Positions 38,323 through 51,280 of a stretch of DNA of 64,000 nucleotides are shown here, one piece after another. Position 1 is the first letter of the stretch, and the number at the start of each line of letters is the position of its first letter. The DNA is taken from positions 2,790,001-2,854,000 of the forward strand of contig JAZGUH010000087.1 in NCBI GenBank assembly GCA_037893225.1, given 5' to 3'. The DNA is from Hippasteria phrygiana. Lineage: Eukaryota > Echinodermata > Asteroidea > Valvatida > Goniasteridae. Under the pieces are notes generated by a model that was not told the origin of the DNA, did no database searches, and was given only the letters and a program-made list of their open reading frames with translations. Both the position numbers and the translations under genes were made by a program.

Positions 38323-40866
38323 GTCATACCCCAGCGAATTTGACATGCATGGAGCAATAAATAGACGGTAACATGTACACAGATGTTGGCCGGAAAGAAA
38401 ATAAACATTGCGAGGTTTGAATTTTCTCCACAAGTTTTAACTCTAGGAAGCCGCCGATGATTGCAACACGTAGCGCCAGATCTAAGCTATCCATACATGT
38501 CCAAATTACTGTATTTGGTTGATATTTAATGCAATTATGAATGAGTAGAGCAAGTCATACCCCAGGGAATTTGACAGGCATGGAGCAATAAATAGAAGGT
38601 AATATGCACACAGATGTTGGCCGGAAAGAAAATAAACATTGCGAGGTTTGAATTTTCTCCACAAGTTTTAACTCTAAGAAGCCGCCGATAATTGCAACAT
38701 GTAGCGCCAGATCTAAGCTATCCATACATGTCAAAATTACTGAATTTGGTTGATATTTCATGCAATTATGAATGAGTAAAGCAAGTCATACCCTAGGGAA
38801 TTTGACAGGCATGGAGCAATAAATAGAAGGTAATATGCACACAGATGTTGGCCGGAAAGAAAATAAACATTGCGAGGTTTGAATTTTCTCCACAAGTGTT
38901 AACTCTAAGAAGCCGCCGATAATTGCAACATGTAGCGCCAGATCTAAGCTATCCATACATGTCAAAATTACTGAATTTGGTTGATATTTCATGCAATTAT
39001 GAATGAGTAAAGCAAGTCCATACCCCAGGGAATTTGACATGCATGGAGCAATAAATAGACGGTAACATGTACACAGATGTTGGCCGGAAAGAAAATAAAC
39101 ATTGCGAGGTTTGCATTTTCTCCACAAGTTTTAACTCTAAGAAGCCGCCGATGATTGCAACATGTAGCGCCAGATCTAAGCTATCCATACATGTCAAAAT
39201 TACTGCATTTGGTTGATATTTCATGCAATTATGAATGAGTAGAGCAAGTCCATACCCCAGGGAATTTGACAGGCATGGAGCAATAAATAGAAGGTAACAT
39301 GTACACAGATGTTGGCCGGAAAGAAAATAAACATTGCGAGGTTTGAATTTTCTCCACAAGTTTTAACTCTAGGAAGCCGCCGATGATTGCAACACGTAGC
39401 GCCAGATCTAAGCTATCCATACATGTCAAAATTACTGTATTTGGTTGATATTTAATGCAATTATGAATGAGTAGAGCAAGTCATACCCCAGGGAATTTGA
39501 CAGGCATGGAGCAATAAATAGAAGGTAATATGCACACAGATGTTGGCCGGAAAGAAAATAAACATTGCGAGGTTTGAATTTTCTCCACAAGTTTTAACTC
39601 TAAGAAGCCGCCGATAATTGCAACATGTAGCGCCAGATCTAAGCTATCCATACATGTCAAAATTACTGAATTTGGTTGATATTTCATGCAATTATGAATG
39701 AGTAAAGCAAGTCATACCCTAGGGAATTTGACAGGCATGGAGCAATAAATAGAAGGTAATATGCACACAGATGTTGGCCGGAAAGAAAATAAACATTGCG
39801 AGGTTTGAATTTTCTCCACAAGTGTTAACTCTAAGAAGCCGCCGATAATTGCAACATGTAGCGCCAGATCTAAGCTATCCATACATGTCAAAATTACTGA
39901 ATTTGGTTGATATTTCATGCAATTATGAATGAGTAAAGCAAGTCCATACCCCAGGGAATTTGACATGCATGGAGCAATAAATAGACGGTAACATGTACAC
40001 AGATGTTGGCCGGAAAGAAAATAAACATTGCGAGGTTTGAATTTTCTCCACAAGTTTTAACTCTAGGAAGCCGCCGATGATTGCAACACGTAGCGCCAGA
40101 TCTAAGCTATCCATACATGTCAAAATTACTGTATTTGGTTGATATTTAATGCAATTATGAATGAGTAGAGCAAGTCATACCCCAGCGAATTTGACATGCA
40201 TGGAGCAATAAATAGACGGTAACATGTACACAGATGTTGGCCGGAAAGAAAATAAACATTGCGAGGTTTGAATTTTCTCCACAAGTTTTAACTCTAGGAA
40301 GCCGCCGATGATTGCAACATGTAGCGCCAGATCTAAGCTATCCATACATGTCAAAATTACTGTATTTGGTTGATATTTAATGCAATTATGAATGAGTAGA
40401 GCAAGTCATACCCCAGCGAATTTGACATGCATGGAGCAATAAATAGACGGTAACATGTACACAGATGTTGGCCGGAAAGAAAATAAACATTGCGAGGTTT
40501 GAATTTTCTCCACAAGTTTTAACTCTAGGAAGCCGCCGATGATTGCAACACGTAGCGCCAGATCTAAGCTATCCATACATGTCAAAATTACTGTATTTGG
40601 TTGATATTTAATGCAATTATGAATGAGTAGAGCAAGTCATACCCCAGGGAATTTGACAGGCATGGAGCAATAAATAGAAGGTAATATGCACACAGATGTT
40701 GGCCGGAAAGAAAATAAACATTGCGAGGTTTGAATTTTCTCCACAAGTTTTAACTCTAAGAAGCCGCCGATAATTGCAACATGTAGCGCCAGATCTAAGC
40801 TATCCATACATGTCAAAATTACTGAATTTGGTTGATATTTCATGCAATTATGAATGAGTAAAGCAA
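37166..40866. repeat. Nine-monomer tandem duplication (2082-bp offset)
   Basis: Seven monomers at 37166-38784 recur at 39248-40866 at an offset of 2082 bp. Both contain consecutive T copies with CCCCAGCG (38092 and 38323; 40174 and 40405). The boundary monomer at 39016 is chimeric: a U-type front (GTCCATACC, GACATGCATGG) joined to the GTTTGCATTTTC, ACTGCATTT and GAGTAGAGC rear seen at 36935. The copy at 40867 is also a hybrid, with a CCCTAGGG front and an ACACGTAG rear. Confidence 0.82.
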
Positions 40867-43800
40867 GTCATACCCTAGGGAATTTGACAGGCATGGAGCA
40901 ATAAATAGAAGGTAACATGTACACAGATGTTGGCCGGAAAGAAAATAAACATTGCGAGGTTTGAATTTTCTCCACAAGTTTTAACTCTAGGAAGCCGCCG
41001 ATGATTGCAACACGTAGCGCCAGATCTAAGCTATCCATACATGTCAAAATTACTGTATTTGGTTGATATTTAATGCAATTATGAATGAGTAGAGCAAGTC
41101 ATACCCCAGGGAATTTGACAGGCATGGAGCAATAAATAGAAGGTAATATGCACACAGATGTTGGCCGGAAAGAAAATAAACATTGCGAGGTTTGAATTTT
41201 CTCCACAAGTTTTAACTCTAAGAAGCCGCCGATAATTGCAACATGTAGCGCCAGATCTAAGCTATCCATACATGTCAAAATTACTGAATTTGGTTGATAT
41301 TTCATGCAATTATGAATGAGTAAAGCAAGTCATACCCTAGGGAATTTGACAGGCATGGAGCAATAAATAGAAGGTAATATGCACACAGATGTTGGCCGGA
41401 AAGAAAATAAACATTGCGAGGTTTGAATTTTCTCCACAAGTGTTAACTCTAAGAAGCCGCCGATAATTGCAACATGTAGCGCCAGATCTAAGCTATCCAT
41501 ACATGTCAAAATTACTGAATTTGGTTGATATTTCATGCAATTATGAATGAGTAAAGCAAGTCCATACCCCAGGGAATTTGACATGCATGGAGCAATAAAT
41601 AGACGGTAACATGTACACAGATGTTGGCCGGAAAGAAAATAAACATTGCGAGGTTTGAATTTTCTCCACAAGTTTTAACTCTAGGAAGCCGCCGATGATT
41701 GCAACACGTAGCGCCAGATCTAAGCTATCCATACATGTCAAAATTACTGTATTTGGTTGATATTTAATGCAATTATGAATGAGTAGAGCAAGTCATACCC
41801 CAGCGAATTTGACATGCATGGAGCAATAAATAGACGGTAACATGTACACAGATGTTGGCCGGAAAGAAAATAAACATTGCGAGGTTTGAATTTTCTCCAC
41901 AAGTTTTAACTCTAGGAAGCCGCCGATGATTGCAACATGTAGCGCCAGATCTAAGCTATCCATACATGTCAAAATTACTGTATTTGGTTGATATTTAATG
42001 CAATTATGAATGAGTAGAGCAAGTCATACCCTAGGGAATTTGACAGGCATGGAGCAATAAATAGAAGGTAATATGCACACAGATGTTGGCCGGAAAGAAA
42101 ATAAACATTGCGAGGTTTGAATTTTCTCCACAAGTTTTAACTCTAGGAAGCCGCCGATAATTGCAACAATTAGCGCCAGATCTAAGCTATCCATACATGT
42201 CAAAATTACTGAATTTGGTTGATATTTCATGCAATTATGAATGAGTAAAGCAAGTCCATACCCCAGGGAATTTGACATGCATGGAGCAATAAATAGACGG
42301 TAACATGTACACAGATGTTGGCCGGAAAGAAAATAAACATTGCGAGGTTTGAATTTTCTCCACAAGTTTTAACTCTAGGAAGCCGCCGATAATTGCAACA
42401 ATTAGCGCCAGATCTAAGCTATCCATACATGTCAAAATTACTGAATTTGGTTGATATTTCATGCAATTATGAATGAGTAAAGCAAGTCATACCCTAGGGA
42501 ATTTGACAGGCATGGAGCAATAAATAGACGGTAATATGTACACAGATGTTGGCCGGAAAGAAAATAAACATTGCGAGGTTTGAATTTTCTCCACAAGTTT
42601 TAACTCTAAGAAGCCGCCGATGATTGCAACATGTAGCGCCAGATCTAAGCTATCCATACATGTCAAAATTACTGCATTTGGTTGATATTTCATGCAATTA
42701 TGAATGAGTAAAGCAAGTCATACCCTAGGGAATTTGACAGGCATGGAGCAATAAATAGAAGGTAATATGCACACAGATGTTGGCCGGAAAGAAAATAAAC
42801 ATTGCGAGGTTTGAATTTTCTCCACAAGTGTTAACTCTAAGAAGCCGCCGATAATTGCAACATGTAGCGCCAGATCTAAGCTATCCATACATGTCAAAAT
42901 TACTGAATTTGGTTGATATTTCATGCAATTATGAATGAGTAAAGCAAGTCCATACCCCAGGGAATTTGACATGCATGGAGCAATAAATAGAAGGTAACAT
43001 GTACACAGATGTTGGCCGGAAAGAAAATAAACATTGCGAGGTTTGAATTTTCTCCACAAGTTTTAACTCTAGGAAGCCGCCGATGATTGCAACACGTAGC
43101 GCCAGATCTAAGCTATCCATACATGTCAAAATTACTGTATTTGGTTGATATTTAATGCAATTATGAATGAGTAGAGCAAGTCATACCCCAGGGAATTTGA
43201 CAGGCATGGAGCAATAAATAGAAGGTAATATGCACACAGATGTTGGCCGGAAAGAAAATAAACATTGCGAGGTTTGAATTTTCTCCACAAGTTTTAACTC
43301 TAAGAAGCCGCCGATAATTGCAACATGTAGCGCCAGATCTAAGCTATCCATACATGTCAAAATTACTGAATTTGGTTGATATTTCATGCAATTATGAATG
43401 AGAAAAGCAAGTCATACCCTAGGGAATTTGACAGGCATGGAGCAATAAATAGAAGGTAATATGCACACAGATGTTGGCCGGAAAGAAAATAAACATTGCG
43501 AGGTTTGAATTTTCTCCACAAGTTTTAACTCTAGGAAGCCGCCGATAATTGCAACAATTAGCGCCAGATCTAAGCTATCCATACATGTCAAAATTACTGA
43601 ATTTGGTTGATATTTCATGCAATTATGAATGAGTAAAGCAAGTCCATACCCCAGGGAATTTGACATGCATGGAGCAATAAATAGACGGTAACATGTACAC
43701 AGATGTTGGCCGGAAAGAAAATAAACATTGCGAGGTTTGAATTTTCTCCACAAGTTTTAACTCTAGGAAGCCGCCGATGATTGCAACACGTAGCGCCAGA

Positions 43801-44567
43801 TCTAAGCTATCCATACATGTCAAAATTACTGTATTTGGTTGATATTTAATGCAATTATGAATGAGTAAAGCAAGTCATACCCTAGGGAATTTGACAGGCA
43901 TGGAGCAATAAATAGAAGGTAATATGCACACAGATGTTGGCCGGAAAGAAAATAAACATTGCGAGGTTTGAATTTTCTCCACAAGTGTTAACTCTAAGAA
44001 GCCGCCGATAATTGCAACATGTAGCGCCAGATCTAAGCTATCCATACATGTCAAAATTACTAAATTTGGTTGATATTTCATGCAATTATGAATGAGTAAA
44101 GCAAGTCCATACCCCAGGGAATTTGACATGCATGGAGCAATAAATAGACGGTAACATGTACACAGATGTTGGCCGGAAAGAAAATAAACATTGCGAGGTT
44201 TGAATTTTCTCCACAAGTTTTAACTCTAGGAAGCCGCCGATAATTGCAACAATTAGCGCCAGATCTAAGCTATCCATACATGTCAAAATTACTGAATTTG
44301 GTTGATATTTCATGCAATTATGAATGAGTAAAGCAAGTCATACCCTAGGGAATTTGACAGGCATGGAGCAATAAATAGACGGTAACATGTACACAGATGT
44401 TGGCCGGAAAGAAAATAAACATTGCGAGGTTTGAATTTTCTCCACAAGTTTTAACTCTAGGAAGCCGCCGATGATTGCAACACGTAGCGCCAGATCTAAG
44501 CTATCCATACATGTCAAAATTACTGTATTTGGTTGATATTTAATGCAATTATGAATGAGTAGAGCAA
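40867..44567. repeat. Domain V, part 2: mosaic monomers without a clear short period
   Basis: Sixteen monomers are drawn from types seen elsewhere. The five at 41329-42485 match the order at 14023-15179. Those starting 42717 and 42948 match 12172 and 12403. The rest are hybrids, for example the T copy at 43874, which carries a private ACTAAATTT (A at 44062). A private AGAAAAGCAA (A at 43403) precedes the monomer at 43411. The segment reads as a shuffled boundary between the long HOR and the tetramer domain. Confidence 0.75.
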
Positions 44568-47500
44568 GTCATACCCCAGGGAATTTGACAGGCATGGAGC
44601 AATAAATAGAAGGTAATATGCACACAGATGTTGGCCGGAAAGAAAATAAACATTGCGAGGTTTGAATTTTCTCCACAAGTTTTAACTCTAAGAAGCCGCC
44701 GATAATTGCAACATGTAGCGCCAGATCTAAGCTATCCATACATGTCAAAATTACTGAATTTGGTTGATATTTCATGCAATTATGAATGAGTAAAGCAAGT
44801 CATACCCTAGGGAATTTGACAGGCATGGAGCAATAAATAGAAGGTAATATGCACACAGATGTTGGCCGGAAAGAAAATAAACATTGCGAGGTTTGAATTT
44901 TCTCCACAAGTGTTAACTCTAAGAAGCCGCCGATAATTGCAACATGTAGCGCCAGATCTAAGCTATCCATACATGTCAAAATTACTGAATTTGGTTGATA
45001 TTTCATGCAATTATGAATGAGTAAAGCAAGTCCATACCCCAGGGAATTTGACATGCATGGAGCAATAAATAGACGGTAACATGTACACAGATGTTGGCCG
45101 GAAAGAAAATAAACATTGCGAGGTTTGAATTTTCTCCACAAGTTTTAACTCTAGGAAGCCGCCGATAATTGCAACAATTAGCGCCAGATCTAAGCTATCC
45201 ATACATGTCAAAATTACTGAATTTGGTTGATATTTCATGCAATTATGAATGAGTAAAGCAAGTCCATACCCCAGGGAATTTGACATGCATGGAGCAATAA
45301 ATAGACGGTAACATGTACACAGATGTTGGCCGGAAAGAAAATAAACATTGCGAGGTTTGAATTTTCTCCACAAGTTTTAACTCTAGGAAGCCGCCGATGA
45401 TTGCAACACGTAGCGCCAGATCTAAGCTATCCATACATGTCAAAATTACTGTATTTGGTTGATATTTAATGCAATTATGAATGAGTAGAGCAAGTCACAC
45501 CCCAGGGAATTTGACAGGCATGGAGCAATAAATAGAAGGTAATATGCACACAGATGTTGGCCGGAAAGAAAATAAACATTGCGAGGTTTGAATTTTCTCC
45601 ACAAGTTTTAACTCTAAGAAGCCGCCGATAATTGCAACATGTAGCGCCAGATCTAAGCTATCCATACATGTCAAAATTACTGAATTTGGTTGATATTTCA
45701 TGCAATTATGAATGAGTAAAGCAAGTCATACCCTAGGGAATTTGACAGGCATGGAGCAATAAATAGAAGGTAATATGCACACAGATGTTGGCCGGAAAGA
45801 AAATAAACATTGCGAGGTTTGAATTTTCTCCACAAGTGTTAACTCTAAGAAGCCGCCGATAATTGCAACATGTAGCGCCAGATCTAAGCTATCCATACAT
45901 GTCAAAATTACTGAATTTGGTTGATATTTCATGCAATTATGAATGAGTAAAGCAAGTCCATACCCCAGGGAATTTGACATGCATGGAGCAATAAATAGAC
46001 GGTAACATGTACACAGATGTTGGCCGGAAAGAAAATAAACATTGCGAGGTTTGAATTTTCTCCACAAGTTTTAACTCTAGGAAGCCGCCGATAATTGCAA
46101 CAATTAGCGCCAGATCTAAGCTATCCATACATGTCAAAATTACTGAATTTGGTTGATATTTCATGCAATTATGAATGAGTAAAGCAAGTCCATACCCCAG
46201 GGAATTTGACATGCATGGAGCAATAAATAGACGGTAACATGTACACAGATGTTGGCCGGAAAGAAAATAAACATTGCGAGGTTTGAATTTTCTCCACAAG
46301 TTTTAACTCTAGGAAGCCGCCGATGATTGCAACACGTAGCGCCAGATCTAAGCTATCCATACATGTCAAAATTACTGTATTTGGTTGATATTTAATGCAA
46401 TTATGAATGAGTAGAGCAAGTCATACCCCAGGGAATTTGACAGGCATGGAGCAATAAATAGAAGGTAATATGCACACAGATGTTGGCCGGAAAGAAAATA
46501 AACATTGCGAGGTTTGAATTTTCTCCACAAGTTTTAACTCTAAGAAGCCGCCGATAATTGCAACATGTAGCGCCAGATCTAAGCTATCCATACATGTCAA
46601 AATTACTGAATTTGGTTGATATTTCATGCAATTATGAATGAGTAAAGCAAGTCATACCCTAGGGAATTTGACAGGCATGGAGCAATAAATAGAAGGTAAT
46701 ATGCACACAGATGTTGGCCGGAAAGAAAATAAACATTGCGAGGTTTGAATTTTCTCCACAAGTGTTAACTCTAAGAAGCCGCCGATAATTGCAACATGTA
46801 GCGCCAGATCTAAGCTATCCATACATGTCAAAATTACTGAATTTGGTTGATATTTCATGCAATTATGAATGAGTAAAGCAAGTCCATACCCCAGGGAATT
46901 TGACATGCATGGAGCAATAAATAGACGGTAACATGTACACAGATGTTGGCCGGAAAGAAAATAAACATTGCGAGGTTTGAATTTTCTCCACAAGTTTTAA
47001 CTCTAGGAAGCCGCCGATAATTGCAACAATTAGCGCCAGATCTAAGCTATCCATACATGTCAAAATTACTGAATTTGGTTGATATTTCATGCAATTATGA
47101 ATGAGTAAAGCAAGTCCATACCCCAGGGAATTTGACATGCATGGAGCAATAAATAGACGGTAACATGTACACAGATGTTGGCCGGAAAGAAAATAAACAT
47201 TGCGAGGTTTGAATTTTCTCCACAAGTTTTAACTCTAGGAAGCCGCCGATGATTGCAACACGTAGCGCCAGATCTAAGCTATCCATACATGTCAAAATTA
47301 CTGTATTTGGTTGATATTTAATGCAATTATGAATGAGTAGAGCAAGTCATACCCCAGGGAATTTGACAGGCATGGAGCAATAAATAGAAGGTAATATGCA
47401 CACAGATGTTGGCCGGAAAGAAAATAAACATTGCGAGGTTTGAATTTTCTCCACAAGTTTTAACTCTAAGAAGCCGCCGATAATTGCAACATGTAGCGCC

Positions 47501-50500
47501 AGATCTAAGCTATCCATACATGTCAAAATTACTGAATTTGGTTGATATTTCATGCAATTATGAATGAGTAAAGCAAGTCATACCCTAGGGAATTTGACAG
47601 GCATGGAGCAATAAATAGAAGGTAATATGCACACAGATGTTGGCCGGAAAGAAAATAAACATTGCGAGGTTTGAATTTTCTCCACAAGTGTTAACTCTAA
47701 GAAGCCGCCGATAATTGCAACATGTAGCGCCAGATCTAAGCTATCCATACATGTCAAAATTACTGAATTTGGTTGATATTTCATGCAATTATGAATGAGT
47801 AAAGCAAGTCCATACCCCAGGGAATTTGACATGCATGGAGCAATAAATAGAAGGTAACATGTACACAGATGTTGGCCGGAAAGAAAATGAACATTGCGAG
47901 GTTTGAATTTTCTCCACAAGTTTTAACTCTAGGAAGCCGCCGATAATTGCAACAATTAGCGCCAGATCTAAGCTATCCATACATGTCAAAATTACTGAAT
48001 TTGGTTGATATTTCATGCAATTATGAATGAGTAAAGCAAGTCATACCCTAGGGAATTTGACAGGCATGGAGCAATAAATAGACGGTAACATGTACACAGA
48101 TGTTGGCCGGAAAGAAAATAAACATTGCGAGGTTTGAATTTTCTCCACAAGTTTTAACTCTAAGAAGCCGCCGATAATTGCAACATGTAGCGCCAGATCT
48201 AAGCTATCCATACATGTCAAAATTACTGAATTTGGTTGATATTTCATGCAATTATGAATGAGTAAAGCAAGTCATACCCTAGGGAATTTGACAGGCATGG
48301 AGCAATAAATAGAAGGTAATATGCACACAGATGTTGGCCGGAAAGAAAATAAACATTGCGAGGTTTGAATTTTCTCCACAAGTGTTAACTCTAAGAAGCC
48401 GCCGATAATTGCAACATGTAGCGCCAGATCTAAGCTATCCATACATGTCAAAATTACTGAATTTGGTTGATATTTCATGCAATTATGAATGAGTAAAGCA
48501 AGTCCATACCCCAGGGAATTTGACATGCATGGAGCAATAAATAGACGGTAACATGTACACAGATGTTGGCCGGAAAGAAAATAAACATTGCGAGGTTTGA
48601 ATTTTCTCCACAAGTTTTAACTCTAGGAAGCCGCCGATAATTGCAACAATTAGCGCCAGATCTAAGCTATCCATACATGTCAAAATTACTGAATTTGGTT
48701 GATATTTCATGCAATTATGAATGAGTAAAGCAAGTCCATACCCCAGGGAATTTGACATACATGGAGCAATAAATAGACGGTAACATGTACACAGATGTTG
48801 GCCGGAAAGAAAATAAACATTGCGAGGTTTGAATTTTCTCCACAAGTTTTAACTCTAGGAAGCCGCCGATGATTGCAACACGTAGCGCCAGATCTAAGCT
48901 ATCCATACATGTCAAAATTACTGTATTTGGTTGATATTTAATGCAATTATGAATGAGTAGAGCAAGTCATACCCCAGGGAATTTGACAGGCATGGAGCAA
49001 TAAATAGAAGGTAATATGCACACAGATGTTGGCCGGAAAGAAAATAAACATTGCGAGGTTTGAATTTTCTCCACAAGTTTTAACTCTAAGAAGCCGCCGA
49101 TAATTGCAACATGTAGCGCCAGATCTAAGCTATCCATACATGTCAAAATTACTGAATTTGGTTGATATTTCATGCAATTATGAATGAGTAAAGCAAGTCA
49201 TACCCTAGGGAATTTGACAGGCATGGAGCAATAAATAGAAGGTAATATGCACACAGATGTTGGCCGGAAAGAAAATAAACATTGCGAGGTTTGAATTTTC
49301 TCCACAAGTGTTAACTCTAAGAAGCCGCCGATAATTGCAACATGTAGCGCCAGATCTAAGCTATCCATACATGTCAAAATTACTGAATTTGGTTGATATT
49401 TCATGCAATTATGAATGAGTAAAGCAAGTCCATACCCCAGGGAATTTGACATGCATGGAGCAATAAATAGACGGTAACATGTACACAGATGTTGGCCGGA
49501 AAGAAAATAAACATTGCGAGGTTTGAATTTTCTCCACAAGTTTTAACTCTAGGAAGCCGCCGATAATTGCAACAATTAGCGCCAGATCTAAGCTATCCAT
49601 ACATGTCAAAATTACTGAATTTGGTTGATATTTCATGCAATTATGAATGAGTAAAGCAAGTCCATACCCCAGGGAATTTGACATGCATGGAGCAATAAAT
49701 AGACGGTAACATGTACACAGATGTTGGCCGGAAAGAAAATAAACATTGCGAGGTTTGAATTTTCTCCACAAGTTTTAACTCTAGGAAGCCGCCGATGATT
49801 GCAACACGTAGCGCCAGATCTAAGCTATCCATACATGTCAAAATTACTGAATTTGGTTGATATTTCATGCAATTATGAATGAGTAAAGCAAGTCCATACC
49901 CCAGGGAATTTGACATGCATGGAGCAATAAATAGAAGGTAACATGTACACAGATGTTGGCCGGAAAGAAAATAAACATTGCGAGGTTTGAATTTTCTCCA
50001 CAAGTTTTAACTCTAGGAAGCCGCCGATAATTGCAACAATTAGCGCCAGATCTAAGCTATCCATACATGTCAAAATTACTGAATTTGGTTGATATTTCAT
50101 GCAATTATGAATGAGTAAAGCAAGTCATACCCTAGGGAATTTGACAGGCATGGAGCAATAAATAGACGGTAACATGTACACAGATGTTGGCCGGAAAGAA
50201 AATAAACATTGCGAGGTTTGAATTTTCTCCACAAGTTTTAACTCTAGGAAGCCGCCGATGATTGCAACACGTAGCGCCAGATCTAAGCTATCCATACATG
50301 TCAAAATTACTGTATTTGGTTGATATTTCATGCAATTATGAATGAGTAGAGCAAGTCATACCCCAGGGAATTTGACAGGCATGGAGCAATAAATAGAAGG
50401 TAATATGCACACAGATGTTGGCCGGAAAGAAAATAAACATTGCGAGGTTTGAATTTTCTCCACAAGTTTTAACTCTAAGAAGCCGCCGATAATTGCAACA

Positions 50501-51280
50501 TGTAGCGCCAGATCTAAGCTATCCATACATGTCAAAATTACTGAATTTGGTTGATATTTCATGCAATTATGAATGAGTAAAGCAAGTCATACCCTAGGGA
50601 ATTTGACAGGCATGGAGCAATAAATAGAAGGTAATATGCACACAGATGTTGGCCGGAAAGAAAATAAACATTGCGAGGTTTGAATTTTCTCCACAAGTGT
50701 TAACTCTAAGAAGCCGCCGATAATTGCAACATGTAGCGCCAGATCTAAGCTATCCATACATGTCAAAATTACTGAATTTGGTTGATATTTCATGCAATTA
50801 TGAATGAGTAAAGCAAGTCCATACCCCAGGGAATTTGACATGCATGGAGCAATAAATAGACGGTAACATGTACACAGATGTTGGCCGGAAAGAAAATAAA
50901 CATTGCGAGGTTTGAATTTTCTCCACAAGTTTTAACTCTAGGAAGCCGCCGATAATTGCAACAATTAGCGCCAGATCTAAGCTATCCATACATGTCAAAA
51001 TTACTGAATTTGGTTGATATTTCATGCAATTATGAATGAGTAAAGCAAGTCCATACCCCAGGGAATTTGACATGCATGGAGCAATAAATAGACGGTAACA
51101 TGTACACAGATGTTGGCCGGAAAGAAAATAAACATTGCGAGGTTTGAATTTTCTCCACAAGTTTTAACTCTAGGAAGCCGCCGATGATTGCAACACGTAG
51201 CGCCAGATCTAAGCTATCCATACATGTCAAAATTACTGTATTTGGTTGATATTTAATGCAATTATGAATGAGTAGAGCAA
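44568..51280. repeat. Domain VI: 926-bp four-monomer higher-order repeat
   Basis: The unit is T-T-U-U. The first monomer (P) has CCCCAGGG with GACAGGCATGG. The second (Q) has CCCTAGGG and AAGTGTTAAC. The third (R) has GATAATT followed by ACAATTAG. The fourth (S) has GATGATT with ACACGTAG and ATTTAATGC. Intact units start at 44568, 45494, 46420 and 50355. Variant units are at 47346 (its last two monomers altered) and 48966 (its fourth monomer ends as a different type). 48271-48965 lacks the first monomer, and an extra 463-bp pair lies at 49892-50354. Private changes include GTCACACC at 45494, G at 47889 and A at 48759. Confidence 0.9.
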
